Of a stretch of DNA of 64,000 nucleotides, positions 36,283 through 48,635 are shown one piece after another; positions within the stretch are counted from its first letter, which is position 1; every line of letters begins with the position of its first letter. The position numbers and the translations under genes were made by a program. Source of the DNA: Acridotheres tristis (lineage: Eukaryota; Chordata; Aves; Passeriformes; Sturnidae). Where the stretch lies: NCBI GenBank assembly GCA_037013685.1, contig CM072886.1:61682933-61746932 (forward strand). The letters are read 5' to 3'. Under the pieces are notes generated by a model, which saw only the letters and a list, made by a program, of their open reading frames with translations, did no database searches and was not told the DNA's origin.

Positions 36283-38554
36283 CCTCAAAACCACCCTTGT
36301 CCCCTTCACTGTACTTACCGGTATGTCATTAAATACTCAGCTTTAAAGCTCAAAAGTAGGACATGCATTCTCTCCTCACTTTAAGATCTTGTGGCTTGGC
36401 TTTAACAGGCAGCCAACTCCCACCTAGCATGTCTGAGTCAAATCGATTGCTCTGAAATAGACTTCTGCTCCAAGGTTTTGTGCTCAGGAGAACACTGCTT
36501 CCTTCAGCCTATCCATATTTACATATACCCAGCCTGGACTAGGCTACCTTTACTCTTACCTCCTCTGTCACAGCACCGCTGCTGTCTCACCCACTGCCTG
36601 AGCATCCGCCATCTGGTCCTAGAAACCAAATGAGAGCGGTGTGTTGTTTTAATTATTTTCTACTTGTGTGGTCAGGAGGTTATTTGGTCTGGTGAGCTCT
36701 ACTTCAGGCCCTTGCTCTCATTAATACCACCTTGCATACATCCTGCGTGAGTACAGGAATCGTTGAGTTATCCACTTGTGTGGCCGGCTCTTGATACGAC
36801 ACAGTGGCTAGTATTTGCAATTATAAGAGGAAGCTGTTAGATGTGGATTATCCTGTATTTTTCACCAGTGATGGTAATTACTTACATAAATGTCAATTTA
36901 ATCCCAGGACTGAAGTCTTGCTAAAAATTTATACATAAAAATTCCATTATCTGGAAGTAAATTTGGCTCATTTAGATTTTGAAATTGTATTTATTAAAGA
37001 GCCTGTTTTCTGATTTGGAGGAATCCTTCACAAGTCTTTGTAAAACCCAACAGGCTTATGAAAAGGTGTAAAACTTGATGGAAGAAGAGAGCAAAAGCTA
37101 CAAATTAGAAAAATAGTTTTGTCAGCTTCTCGGACAAGGGATCATTTTTCACTTGAACAGACAAAGCAAACACTTGCAGCTGAACACTGAAACTGGAAAT
37201 GCCTCTATGTTTGGCATGGCTTTTAAGTTTTTATGCATCCTTGATGGAGTCTTGTAGTAAAGGCAACCCATCAGACAGTCACAGACAGGCAAACTCCTGC
37301 CTCCAAATCTAAGCAGATAAATGGCAAATTCAAAAATACTCGCACTGTCTAATTACTGATACACATTTCACTTCAGCAGCTTGGTATGGTGCAGACACAG
37401 GGCTGGACAGGGTTTTGTTTCAGTCTGGTTCCCATTGTGTTTCTTGATTTCAGAGAAACAAACCCTAAGGGACTGTAGCTGGAGGAAAACAGTGGCAATT
37501 AGGGGCACTGTGCACTGGATTTGGCTGGGACTGTTGAAGCTGGCTCTACTTCCAGCTGCTGCTGCAGCAGAGACAGCTCTTTTGGTTCATGCTGGGGATC
37601 GTGAAAGGACTTGTTGCACCTTGGTTGTCGCTCACCTTGTCGCAAGATGAAGCTGACATGCCTCCAAATCACTGCAGGGCTTCTGAGTCACTGTTTGGAT
37701 GGTATGTTTAGTGAAGCCTTTTTAAAAGGAATAAATTCTCTGGATGTGTCTGTGAGAGTTTCAGTATTGTCAAATTACAATTTGAAATGGTGGAGACTTT
37801 TTATCTCTTGAGAAGCTAAATAGCTCAAATTCCTTGGGCTTCTTTATTGAAGATACCTTAAATTTTTATATTTACTTAGATTTTTTATTTAATAGCAGAG
37901 TTCTTCTCAAATATGCAGTTCATATGCCCCGTATTCAGAAATGTGGAAGAGGGGGGGGAGAAAAAGTGAAAAGAATGCAACATCTTTGCTCCCTACATGA
38001 CCAGCGTGTTTCAGAGCCCTTGGACATTTTGTGGTTGATGATAGGACACGAAGGAAATTCAGTCTTCTGCATCTGAGTTAGGCAGCCTGGGTTGCTCAGT
38101 GAGCTAATAGACAGCTACTCCTGTGAGAACTATGTGAATGGTGTAATGCACAAGTCTGCATTACAAGGAAACTCCAAAACATGTTCTCAGTAAATTAACG
38201 AGGAGGTTTAGTGTAGGCTTTAGCATGCATTTCAGAAAAAAACCCCACCCATCCAAAAGTGTTTGTGGTTTCTGAGTTCTCACACTGCCTCTGCAGATCC
38301 CTGTGATGCAAACCAGGTTTTGGTGAATTAATTTCCCTTCTGTCCATGTGTTCACCACCTCGCTCAGAAACAGGGCACAGCTGGGAGAGAGGGGCTCTGC
38401 CTGAGGGGAATGATGAGTAAAGAGGTTGGGGGTCATGAATAATTGTTATTTCTCCCAGAATAATTCAGGTGTGGTTTTGGATGAAAAGGGCATTACATGG
38501 CATTTCCTGAGTTGGTATAAGTCATGTATGTATTGTTATTTCAGGGGTCCTCGT

Positions 38555-38643
38555 CTGTGTTTTTGTTTGTTGGTTTGGTCTTTTGTTTGGGGTTTGTTTT
38601 AGGGCATTTTTAGGTGTTTTTGTTTGTTTGTTTATTTGTTTTA
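38555..38643 (+). repeat. T/G-rich low-complexity tract
   Basis: About 90 bases are almost free of A and C, with repeated TTTG and TTTGG units around a short TTTTAGGGCATTTTTAGG core. It adds to the G+T excess of the + strand. Confidence 0.7.
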
Positions 38644-39909
38644 AATACTTCAAGTTGGATGCATGTATCCTGTTGTGCAACTTTTCACTGAATTCAGCAG
38701 AAGCTACCTCCTGCCATTTGCCTGTGAAACTGATATAATTGACAAATCTTTCTCCAGTTTTCTCCCACCAGCTTAATTTTTAACTTTTCCTTTTTTCTTT
38801 GCAAGAGGCTGCAAGATATGTAAGTTATTTTTAAAAGCATAGGCTAATTTTAAAAGGCTTTGGATTGTCTCATTTTGGGAGAACTATTACAACTTATTCA
38901 TGACCTTGTGTATAGGCTCCAGGCCTCTGACTTCAATAACGCAAGTGTATATTGACTGAAAGGAGACTTACTTGGAAAGAAGTATTTTTTGTATGTCAGA
39001 AATGTCCTTATGTATGGTGCTAGATAAATGTTAAATGGGAAAATTTCGTTTCCTCAGTAAATTCATCTTTTAGAATAAAAATATTTGATACATCTGACTG
39101 TATATATCCATTATTTTTTTTTTTCCAAACAAGGCAAATGTTTCCACTTTTCATATTTTAAAAGAAAGCTATTAAAACAACAAGGATTTTATCTTATTAT
39201 ACCAGAGAATATTTACTATTTCTTGGAATATTGCTCATTTTTTCTCTTGTATCCTTCCAGATGGACAAAAAATACTGTTTTGCCTTTTCAACAGTTTGCT
39301 ACTGGCCAAGTAGTGTAGTATCACAACAGTTGATCTGCAGGTTTAGCCTCCGATGAAAATTGTTACTTTTCAAAAGTAAACATTTTGCTATCCTTAAACC
39401 TTAATTCTGAGGTCAGTTTTCAGCTCTGAAAATACTGTAGCAACGATAGTTCAGGTTGAATGGTGAAAATTTGGGCATTCAGGAAAGGCAGTATGGATTA
39501 ATTATGTTTTTTAAATTGGGAAATATTTATTCCTTGCTACCCTGAAGCATCATTGCTAGATGCACTGCGGTCTGAAATTGTAACTGATGTACTTGACATG
39601 GAACATAGCCCTGAAAACACAAGTTTTATAAGGGGAATATTGGCATGACACAAACTTTATTAATACTTGTGGTCAGTCTGCTCTAGTGTTTAAAATCCCT
39701 GGTTTCCATGTTACTTTGTAAATACAGCTTTGCTTAGTTTGCTTGACTAGTGACCCTTTGTGACTTTTCAATTTGTGCACACTTCTACTTTCACTCAGGC
39801 TTTTTTCTCGTAAGGAAAACTTGGGGACATTGTCTAAGATTTGAGATGAGAAGTGCTGGTTTCGTCTTGTCCAAGGAGAATTCGGATGTAATAGTAGGAC
39901 AGCCCTAAA

Positions 39910-39913
<4 letters not shown>

Positions 39914-39940
<27 letters not shown>
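39914..39940 (+). repeat. Poly-T run, 27 bases
   Basis: This is the longest homopolymer in the window. Downstream on the + strand is ACCTCTTAAATAAATAG. Read on the minus strand, no AATAAA precedes the A run closely, so a retroposed polyadenylated transcript is not supported. Length is likely to vary between individuals and sequencing runs. Confidence 0.85.
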
Positions 39941-42083
39941 ACCTCTTAAATAAATAGAGCATTTGCAAGTCAGTCTTGGCAGGAGACAAGACACTGAAAC
40001 ACCTGACACTTGACTTCATCTCTATTGAGAAAATATGATCTGTTTTGAAAGGTAAAGCCTGTCATTAAGGTGCTGCGTTCTGGTTACAAATGCTGTCTGG
40101 GGCACAGGTAGGGAGATGGTTTGGCTGTGCTAGTCTCCCCTGAAAGACTCCTGCACTGCTCCTGGCAGTTCCTGCAGCACAAGGTGCGAAGGTGTGGGTA
40201 GGCCAGCTCACCCAGGAGCAAGGAGTTGGTAAGGGCTCACACCCAGGGCAGCTGAGGTGATGTCTTTTGGATATGAGTGAATTAACATGCCTGCACTACT
40301 CTGTGCTGTAAGTACACATTTGAAGTGAACTCTTGGTGATACTAATCCCAGTTGATGGCAGAATGTTGGGGATACTGTTGTCTTTGCTCTCCCTCAAATA
40401 TGGTGCTTTCTGTGCTGCTGGAGGATGCCTTCCGTGTAAGGTCAGGCCCACATCTTATCTCTAAGTCTTCCTTCCCTTCAGGGTATCATCAAGTATTCAA
40501 CTTACAAATCCTCTAAATCTTCTGAGGTGTTTTCCTATGTGTGTTTTTAAAAATTTACGTAATCACAGTGAAGAGCGGCTTCTACTAAGCTGGCACACCT
40601 TGTATTTGATGAAACCTTTGCTTCGTGCTTGAAGGACAGCTTGGCTCGCTTCACAAATCCACTGGGTTTCCCTGTTGGAGACACAACAGTCAACTAGAGT
40701 AATTTTTTTCCCCCACTGTCTGATTTATGGTGTGGGGGAAAAGGAATTGCAATGTATGTGCTGGAGAGGGCAGGTCATGCCCTCTGTCTCCAGCTGATTG
40801 CAAAAAGTAATTTTGGCAGAGCATTTGGTAACATCTGCCATTTGACATGTCATCAGTGTTTCCTATTTTTCACTTTTATTTTGCCTTCTTACTTAGCCAA
40901 GCAGTTTATGCGTAATAATCCTTACTTTAGAAACCCAGGTCACTTCTGGTACGATTTTAAATTCTTGAAGCAATCGTTCAATCCTTACATCAGTTCATAT
41001 CTCAGTATTTACCTGCAGGTACATTCTTTCTGACTGCTAAATGATGTGGTTTCTTTCTTCTGTCCCTCTCCCATGGACTCTGCAGGGGGCTGCATCTCCC
41101 CAGCATGTTTTTTCTTCCCCATCTTTCTTGTGACTTGGAGATTCGGCATTTGTGTCTAGTTGCAATACCAAGTCCTATTCAGGCTGCAGTTTTGTTTTAG
41201 AGGTCTGGGCTTTTATGGGCTAATAAGTGGTAGTGTTAACTGCTCTGATCAGGAGGTGGCCAGGGGATGGTGTTTCCCTCACTGACTGACTGAAACCAGA
41301 GGCAGAAACTGTGGAGCTTCATTCCTTTGAGTGCAGGAAGTCCATACTGAAGAGTAAAGGCTTTGGGGTCAGTATCAAATTCACAGAGCTCAATCTCACT
41401 TAAATGTGTTTTATTTTATGCAATTCCACTCCATTTTGTTGTCCTTTTCCAAGCCATCACAGGAAGTTTGTGTTGCAGGGCTGGTGGTTTGGCTCACCCC
41501 TTCTTCCAGTTAGGCAGTGAAAGAGCTTCTGCATCTTGTTGTAGGGTATTGCAAAAGTAAAACAACTGTGTTTGGTCCCTGCACTGTCTGGTGAAGCACT
41601 GGCCTAGAGGGACTGAAATCCAGGACAATGTACAGTTTTTCTGTATGTTCTGTGTTTTAATATAGAGGAAGGTAATGGAAATACCATAAAACCAACACGT
41701 CTGCTTCTGTACATTGACTTCATAATTGATTTTTGCGGTTATATCCTTTGAAATTCATATTAGAAATGATTTTTGGCCTCATCCATAAAATTACCTTTTG
41801 GAACTAAAGTTTGACATGCAGTTAGAAGGAATTTATTCACTGCCGAGTGGTGGTATATTTAATACCACTGGGTATTTAAAATTGTGAGTTACATTTTTGA
41901 TACTCATGGCAGAGAACTCATTTTGTGTGTCCAGAGTTGGAGAAGTTCGAGTTTAAAATCTGGATAGGTAATATATTTTAATTCCTACTTTGCTGTTGAT
42001 GAAAATGTTAATAGTAGGCTGTAGTGTTATTTTCCCCCATAATCTGAAAGAGAGCTTGTTGAGCAGATAACTCATGTGTATAC

Positions 42084-42100
42084 ATATATATATATATATA
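42084..42100. repeat. (AT)n microsatellite
   Basis: About 17 bases of uninterrupted AT alternation are flanked by TGTATAC and CAGG. Confidence 0.85.
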
Positions 42101-44937
42101 CAGGCATTTGTATAAAGATGTTTTCGGATATGTGCACATGCTTCTTTGTCAGCTTTTTCTCAACAGTCACGTGGTTCTGCAACCCATATCCAGCCTCCCA
42201 AATTTCTTCCTTTCAACAGGATGTCCCTGCAGGATGGGTAAGCTGGAGGAACGCTGCTTGCCCCACATACTCTGGATTTTCTCGTGTGCTGCTTTCCCTG
42301 CACGATTGCAGGTTATGAAAGCCGAGGCCTTGAAAAAAAAAACACTGTTGCCTCTTGGGCTGTTTGGTACTGGGGAATTGACCTAGAAAACATCTGCCTG
42401 TTGCTGGAGATAAAATGAGCAGAGGCAGCTGTATGAGCATTTTGTATTTTGGTTGGTGCATGGATGGGAGAACCAAAGGGAAGAGGTGCAAGGATTGTGG
42501 TGTAGGATTTGGGATGCGAGATCCTGATTGATATATGCTAGCTTGAGATCTGCTTCTCCCCTCCTCACTGGCAGTTTACCCTCCTTATGTTATAGTCAGC
42601 ATTTGGCTGCAGATAAATGTAGGAATATTTCAGTGGAGAGCAGGAGTGCCCCTGTCACCAACAGCCTGCTTTTAGATCAGCTCAAGTGAAGCATGAAACC
42701 ATAACCATAAGTTTTAGCATCCCTGGAAGCTTTCCTTCCAAAGGTGTTTATGTAAATAGATGAATTAATGGGGGAAAAAAACCCCAGCTGCAAGCAACAA
42801 TTGTAAACAAGTGGAGTTTAAGCTTGTTGATTTCTGGAAGACTGTTTGGTATTTTGTTCTATTCATCGGTGAGGGTGACTAGTTTGAACTGATAGAGAAG
42901 ACTTGGTAAAAGCTAAGGACACTCATAAAAGAGAAGGGCAAACAATGCATCAATGTGCCACATCCTGATCCCTCTTAAATTTATCCGTGAATATTTGGGA
43001 ATTGGTATGTACTCAGTGACAGAACTTAATTGGGCTAATGTTAATGTGACCCAAAGAACAAAGCTTGTATGTTGGGGAAGTTCTTTAAAGATGGATTATT
43101 TGTATTCACGTTGCAGCCAGGTGTTTTCTACTGATACACTTCAGTAATGTGAGGTTCAAGTTATCTAGAGGTCCAGACTGTAAAGAATGTAGGATCTATA
43201 GGGGGTTTTATGTCTGACCTGCAGGATGTTGTAGATCTCATGTTTTTACATTTCACTGATAGTACTGCTGGCAAAGGAAGGACTTTTTGTATGTGTTATG
43301 TTTCTGGGGTTTCCCCCACCCCCGTTTTTATTTTTACTGATCTTGCAAGTGGTGTTTCATCCGGCCCTTTAAATGATGGCATTTGGGAGTTAAACTTTAT
43401 GCCTTGTTTTTCATTCGTCTCTCCAATATTGAGCAGATGTTTCTAAGAGTTAATGTCGCTTCTCAGTTATCTCTGACAGAAGTAGAGTCTGCTCTACATC
43501 AGAGAGTTTAGACTAATGCACATTGATCTTGGCAGGGAGAACACAGGCTCCTTGAGCTCACTAGGCAGTACAGGCCTGCAAATTGTTGTATTAACAAGCC
43601 AATTAATTAATAATCAGGAAATTGATGTAAACCCTGAGGCAGTATGTACTGATACTATATTCTTAGGTTTTGAAAAATAGATGTTGCTTTTATACATAAC
43701 ATGAAGCATTCTCCATGCCGTTAAGGTCCAAGTGGGGAAAAGCTTTTAATATTTATTTTCCAACCAAACTCCCTTCGACAGTTGTCACTGCCAAAAATTG
43801 CTCTCCCTATTCTTTTCCTCCTCTCCCAGCTTTGCATGTTTTTCCAAGGAAGTAAGTAGAGGAGATAAGATCATTTACCTGGTAAATAGAGTGGTGTAAT
43901 GGGCTGTTCCTCTGCAGCTTGACTACTTGCTGCCCTTTAATAGACTTATATAGGTTTAATTTTGGTGCTTTACAGATGCAGCACAGGCAGCTGCACAGAG
44001 GTTTCTAGATGTGCTGGGGATGAGTTCATTTAGATCAGCTGCCCTTTGGGAAGCAGAGTCTATCCCATGCCACAGCTGGGATAGGAAGAGGTGTTTGTTT
44101 CCCAGTATGAGACATAAAAATACTTGGGTGAGAGAGAGAGCAAATTACCAGATTTGGGGTTGAATTCATTTATGTTTCTCATCAGTGACTTTGTACACCC
44201 CAGGAATGTGTGGGATTGATCTAATCTGGTTTTCATTCAGTTGCTCAAAGCCTCCTCTGTGCTATTCATTTCTTGATGGGTACTGTGCATCTGTAAGAAG
44301 TAAAACTCAAGTTGTGCTGCACCTTGAAGACTGTTACTCTGTAAACATCTCACATGCCTCAAGAAAATTTGATCCTCAGTATTAAGGAAGAAAACTTAAA
44401 TCTTAGGTGCTTGAGAAATAAATCATCTGAGTTTATAAATGAAGTTCATTTCTACAGTCTTGATAACTTGGTTGGAAAGAGTTATTTGAAGTTGTGACAT
44501 TAGCCTTTAGACTGTAGAGATTGTTATATATGTTTTACTTTGCTGTCCAAAGGAAATTAACTTTTGTTTGCAGTTGGCGGAGTTTTTCAGTGTTTTAACC
44601 AGCAATCCCAAAATTTTGTGTGCTTAAGTTAGTCTATTACTTTTCTAAGGAATAAGGTATAAGTTTTCTCAGAGAAAGAGTGATGTTCAGATGATTACTT
44701 TCATATTTTTTCTCTTTGAAACCGAACCAAAGTGACAGGGCAGGAGGAGAGGAGTAAGAGCATCAGCATGTTGCAGCTGTGGCTCTTCCATCACCTTGCT
44801 GTCGACCAGTGTTTGCAAGATGGGTTTGGGGATTTTTTCTGGAAGGTTTAATGTGCAAAGCCACACTCTTGGCACATGCATCTCTGCAGGCTGACTGCCT
44901 TCAAAGCACTGCAGAAATGCCACATTCAAAAAGATTT

Positions 44938-44949
44938 CCCCCCCCCCCC
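44938..44949. repeat. C12 homopolymer
   Basis: Twelve consecutive C bases follow AAAAAGATTT. A pyrimidine run of this kind is length-unstable and error-prone in assemblies. Confidence 0.8.
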
Positions 44950-45919
44950 ATCAGGATATCACTTGCTGTGCTTCCTCCCTTTCTCCGTGGTTGTGGTGGT
45001 AAATCACTAAGTCTAAATCAAAGGCAGGTTTTGATGCAAGGAAGTGCCCAGTGGTGTGTGAGGGGCTTTGGTGTCTCCCCGAGTTTAGGTGGGTAACATC
45101 CATCCATCTGTTTGTCTTTCTTTTGGTGTCCATCCAGCCCCGTGTCTGCATCTTCCCACTTGTGCCCACAAATTACTTCTTGGGCTGCTCTGTGGAACAG
45201 AGCATTGAGTTGACCTGGCTTAAAAAGAAGCATTGCAAAGAAAAAAGCCTCTCAGAGCAAGAAGTGTTGGGGTGAGGAAGGAAAAAACCTCCTAACCTGC
45301 AGGTGTCAGAGAGCTAGCTCCTCTGGCATTACAGTCTGAAGGTGGGCTGGGGTTTCCCAATCTCCCTTCCCAGGCTATGCCTAAAGCAGTAAGACGGGGA
45401 AGAGTCATCCTAAATAACAGGGGTTTCAGACTGAAAGTCAGCAGTACGTGTTGGACCACAGCAGAAACATCTTAAATAAAAGGTGTGCTTTAAGAATTAA
45501 TTTTGGAGCTGGCCTAGATGAAAAAGAAGCTGAATTTCTTATTCTGCTGAAATGATGGGGGAGCCACCTTACAGTTAACACCAGTGATAAATGTCAGACT
45601 GGTTTGTATTAAAAATGCTTTAATCTGATTTGGCCCCATTAATTTTTAAACTAGCAAAGGAGGCCATTAAATCACAAGTCCCTTTTTTGTTATAAATGCT
45701 TGCACCTCCGTGTTCCCTCTGCTTCCACAGATTCTGCTTCTAATTAAAGTGGCAATGTGGTTCGTGGCTTGTCAAGCAGATTAATGTGCTTTTCAAATCT
45801 GGGTTTTTCTTTTTTTCCTCTTCCCCTATATTGCTTGTCTTCCTGGTGGTTTTTTTGGGAAGGATGTTGCTACTGCACCTGTATACAAAGCCTACAAAAA
45901 GGCTTTGGCTCTTACTGTG

Positions 45920-46132
45920 CGGGCTTGGGTGAAACATCGAAGAGCCGGGGGTGGGGAGGCGAGGAGCTGAAGAGAAATCTGCTCGTCAGAGAATGACACA
46001 TTCAGTCTCGTTTTCCCTTGCATTTGAGTGACGTGCGTTCTTTTTCCGACAGCGCGTTCGGAGGTTTTGAAACCCGCAGTTCCCCCTGGTTGCGTCCTCC
46101 CCTGGATGGGACCGTCCGTGCTTGCTTTCTCG
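45920..46132. promoter_or_regulatory. CpG-dense patch with CRE-like site
   Basis: I count 17 CpGs in 213 bp, several in clusters such as GACAGCGCGTTCGG near 46050. A TGACGT word, the core bound by CREB/ATF factors when unmethylated, lies at 46029-46034. The GGGGGTGGGGAGG stretch at about 45944-45960 is GC-box-like. The patch is too short for a standard CpG island but differs sharply from the rest of the window. A small promoter, an enhancer or a GC-rich exon are all possible. Confidence 0.3.
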
Positions 46133-48623
46133 TGGCTAAACTCCAAAGTGGCAGGTCACATCCCATCAAGTGATGCGGAATTTGCTGTACCAGGGGCTGA
46201 GCTGAACTGGCACCTCGCCAGCAGCCTGAGGGTTGCACTTAATTTGCATATAAATTTACATAGGAGTTTAATTGGAGATAAATGCACATGTTTTTTATTT
46301 ATAGAGCTCTGCAAGTGTATACACAGATTTACTTTAAAAAATTAACCAAAAAAAACCCAACACACCAAGCTCGCCTGCTTTAAAGCTGGGTGGGATTAAG
46401 GATATAAATGGGGTTTGGACCCCATCACATCAAGCCTCTGACAGCTTGTGGCCCTATTGACCAGGGTCTCTTCATCTGTGAGGCTCCTGCCAGCCTGCAG
46501 CCCCATCTCTGCAGTGTGCCTTCCTCCATCCCTGCTTCCACCAAAAAGGGCATGGAGGACCGTCTGCCATAAAGCGTGCTTGTTTCAGAGCGGCTTTGGA
46601 GCGTGCTTCACTCCTTATCTGCCGGCAGCCTGTGCTGTTGCTGGATTCCGTGGACATGCTGTAGCCCAGAGACCAAATAAGTGTCTTCCTTCCTCTCTTA
46701 CGTGATATACAGCCCCGGTAGGCTCTGTGGGCAGCTTGTTGGAAGATAAAATTAATTTTTGAGTAATGCACTTTGGAAGGAATAATCTGAACTAGACATG
46801 CATGTTACTGGGTTATAAATTAACGGTAACTACTGAGGAGAAAAGACGCGGGCATCACCCAGACCGGCTCTCGCAAACCTTTTCATGTTCTGTTACAGCG
46901 TGACAGTAGTCAGGCAGAAATAAAATAAAACAGTGCAGAACAGAATGAAATATAATTATGAAACTTCTCGGTTGTTGTTATAGAATTCGGTGGTCTGATG
47001 TCAGCTCTAAAACTGTTTAATTTTGCTTATCTTAGAATACTGACAGAATAAAAAGCTGGCCGGAAATGAATCATGCAATGAATAGAGGGATAGAAATTTT
47101 TTTTTTAAGTAGTTGGGGAGGTGGAATTGAAGAGATTGAGATGAAAAGGTAAAATGCTTGCAAAGTGTAGGCAGGTGGATTTAATGAAGGAATGCGTAAG
47201 CCACTTACGTATGGGTAGAAATTAAATGGCAGAAGTGTGCAACATAATAAGCAGTAGAGAAGTAAATGGAGAGCTGCTGTCTTTAACCTTGCTGTGCAGT
47301 AGGTCGTCCTGCTTCTCTCATGGCTCCAACAAGACTTCTGACATGATCCTTTAACCAGGGCACGGGCAAATGCCACGCACGGAGGCATTTAAGTCAAATG
47401 AAAAGGCTGTGTTTGAAATGGTTAAAGGGAATTCTGTTTTCACAGTGAATAATTAAACTGGGAACTGATTGCCTTCTGTGCAGGAACATCCGTGTCTCTC
47501 TACAAATCAGCCTACATCCCCTGCAATGCATTGTTCATTAAGATAGACAAACAAAAGCTCATAAGGCACGTTAAGCCATTTTTTCTAAATCAGGTTCCCT
47601 ATTTTGTTGGGGGTTTGTGGGTTTTTTAAAGCTCTGGTCTTGGATTTTGAGCTGTCTAAAATGGCTGTGATAACTCCGTGATCTTGTGCACTGAGCTGTT
47701 AATGGGCAGCAGAAGCTCTCACCGAGAAATTTAGTATGGCTGGGAGTGTGCAGAGGAAAAGGAGGAAGATGAAAACGTTGAGTCTGAAAATGCAGGTCTA
47801 CTTAATGCTTAAATGCATAGATTAGAATCTAAATAATATGAAGGCTTTGACAGTGAAATATGCTTTAAATTTTTTTTCAGTTTATGTTTATGGATTTATC
47901 AAGTAAATTACCTTAATCTTCATCAGATCACTCTGAAAAATGTTCACTCTCAGACAATCCACATATGCGTCTGTAATAAGTACATGCAAATCAGTAACAG
48001 TATCGACTCTTAGGCTAAACAGAATTTAATTTGCCAGATCAGAGGTAAAAGGAGAGAACAAAGCTGTAGCGCAAAAACCGATTTAGGCTGATCTTGCCAC
48101 TCCTTTCAGGTTTCTGATACAGGGCTGATGTGTCTGTGTGGGTTAGAGCAATGTACAATGTCTGATAGCCCGGTATAGGGTAGAAACTGCAGAAATCTAA
48201 TGAGCAAAAACTGAACAAAGCCTTGCCTTCAGGAGAATTTTTAAAAGTACAATAAAAGTTCCAGCAGCAGCTTTATGAAATATTTCTCTCTGTCATCATT
48301 GCCAGTTTGACTCATGTTTGGCTACAGATACTTCCCTCCCTTGCACTCTTACTTTTCTTTTAAAATCTGTAAAGTACTTTCCCCAAGCCCTTTTTCTGTC
48401 AACTTTGGGGTAGGGGGAGGGAGCAGGAAAATTTATTCTTTCTAAAGCCGCTCTGTGTGACCTCATTTGGGAGCACAAACATTGGCTCGCCGTAGCTGAC
48501 TGGAGGAGCTACACAGTGACCCCGGTGAGGAGAGACCAGAGTGTTTTGGGGCTGAAGATTACTCCCTGCCTGTCTTCGGATCTTAGCCTGGAAATGCAGG
48601 CTTCCTGGGCAGTGCCCATGTAC

Positions 48624-48635
48624 TGTGTGTGTGTG
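48624..48635. repeat. Short (TG)n microsatellite
   Basis: Five to six TG units continue as GGTGTGCC. Ordinary dinucleotide repeat. Confidence 0.7.

Larger units (their letters stand above)
34801..39900. other. Non-coding DNA with a CpG patch and T/G-rich tracts
   Basis: Apart from the CpG patch at about 35.65-35.84 kb, this is AT-rich non-coding DNA. It holds a CA-rich tract (34901-34926), a T15 run (36268-36282), a G8 run (37951-37958) and T/G-rich low complexity at 38555-38643. The segment about 36.82-37.02 kb is AT-rich with GGATTA- and TAATTA-type words and no simple repeat. I see no gene outside the possible first exon described in the findings. Confidence 0.5.
39901..45700. other. Non-coding DNA, no gene seen
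   Basis: This stretch begins with a T27 run and then holds AT-rich DNA with a (TA)n repeat (42084-42100) and a C12 run (44938-44949). The segment about 43.58-43.64 kb has overlapping AATTAATTAATAATC homeodomain-type words, and about 45.59-45.70 kb has GGCCCCATTAATTTTTAA. Both look like candidate conserved elements on composition alone. No frame above about 105 codons is present and none is recognisable. Confidence 0.6.

Noticed and set aside
39914..39940. T27 run as the tail of a minus-strand retrocopy
   Set aside because: No AATAAA at tail-like distance on the minus strand and no recognisable transcript beyond it.
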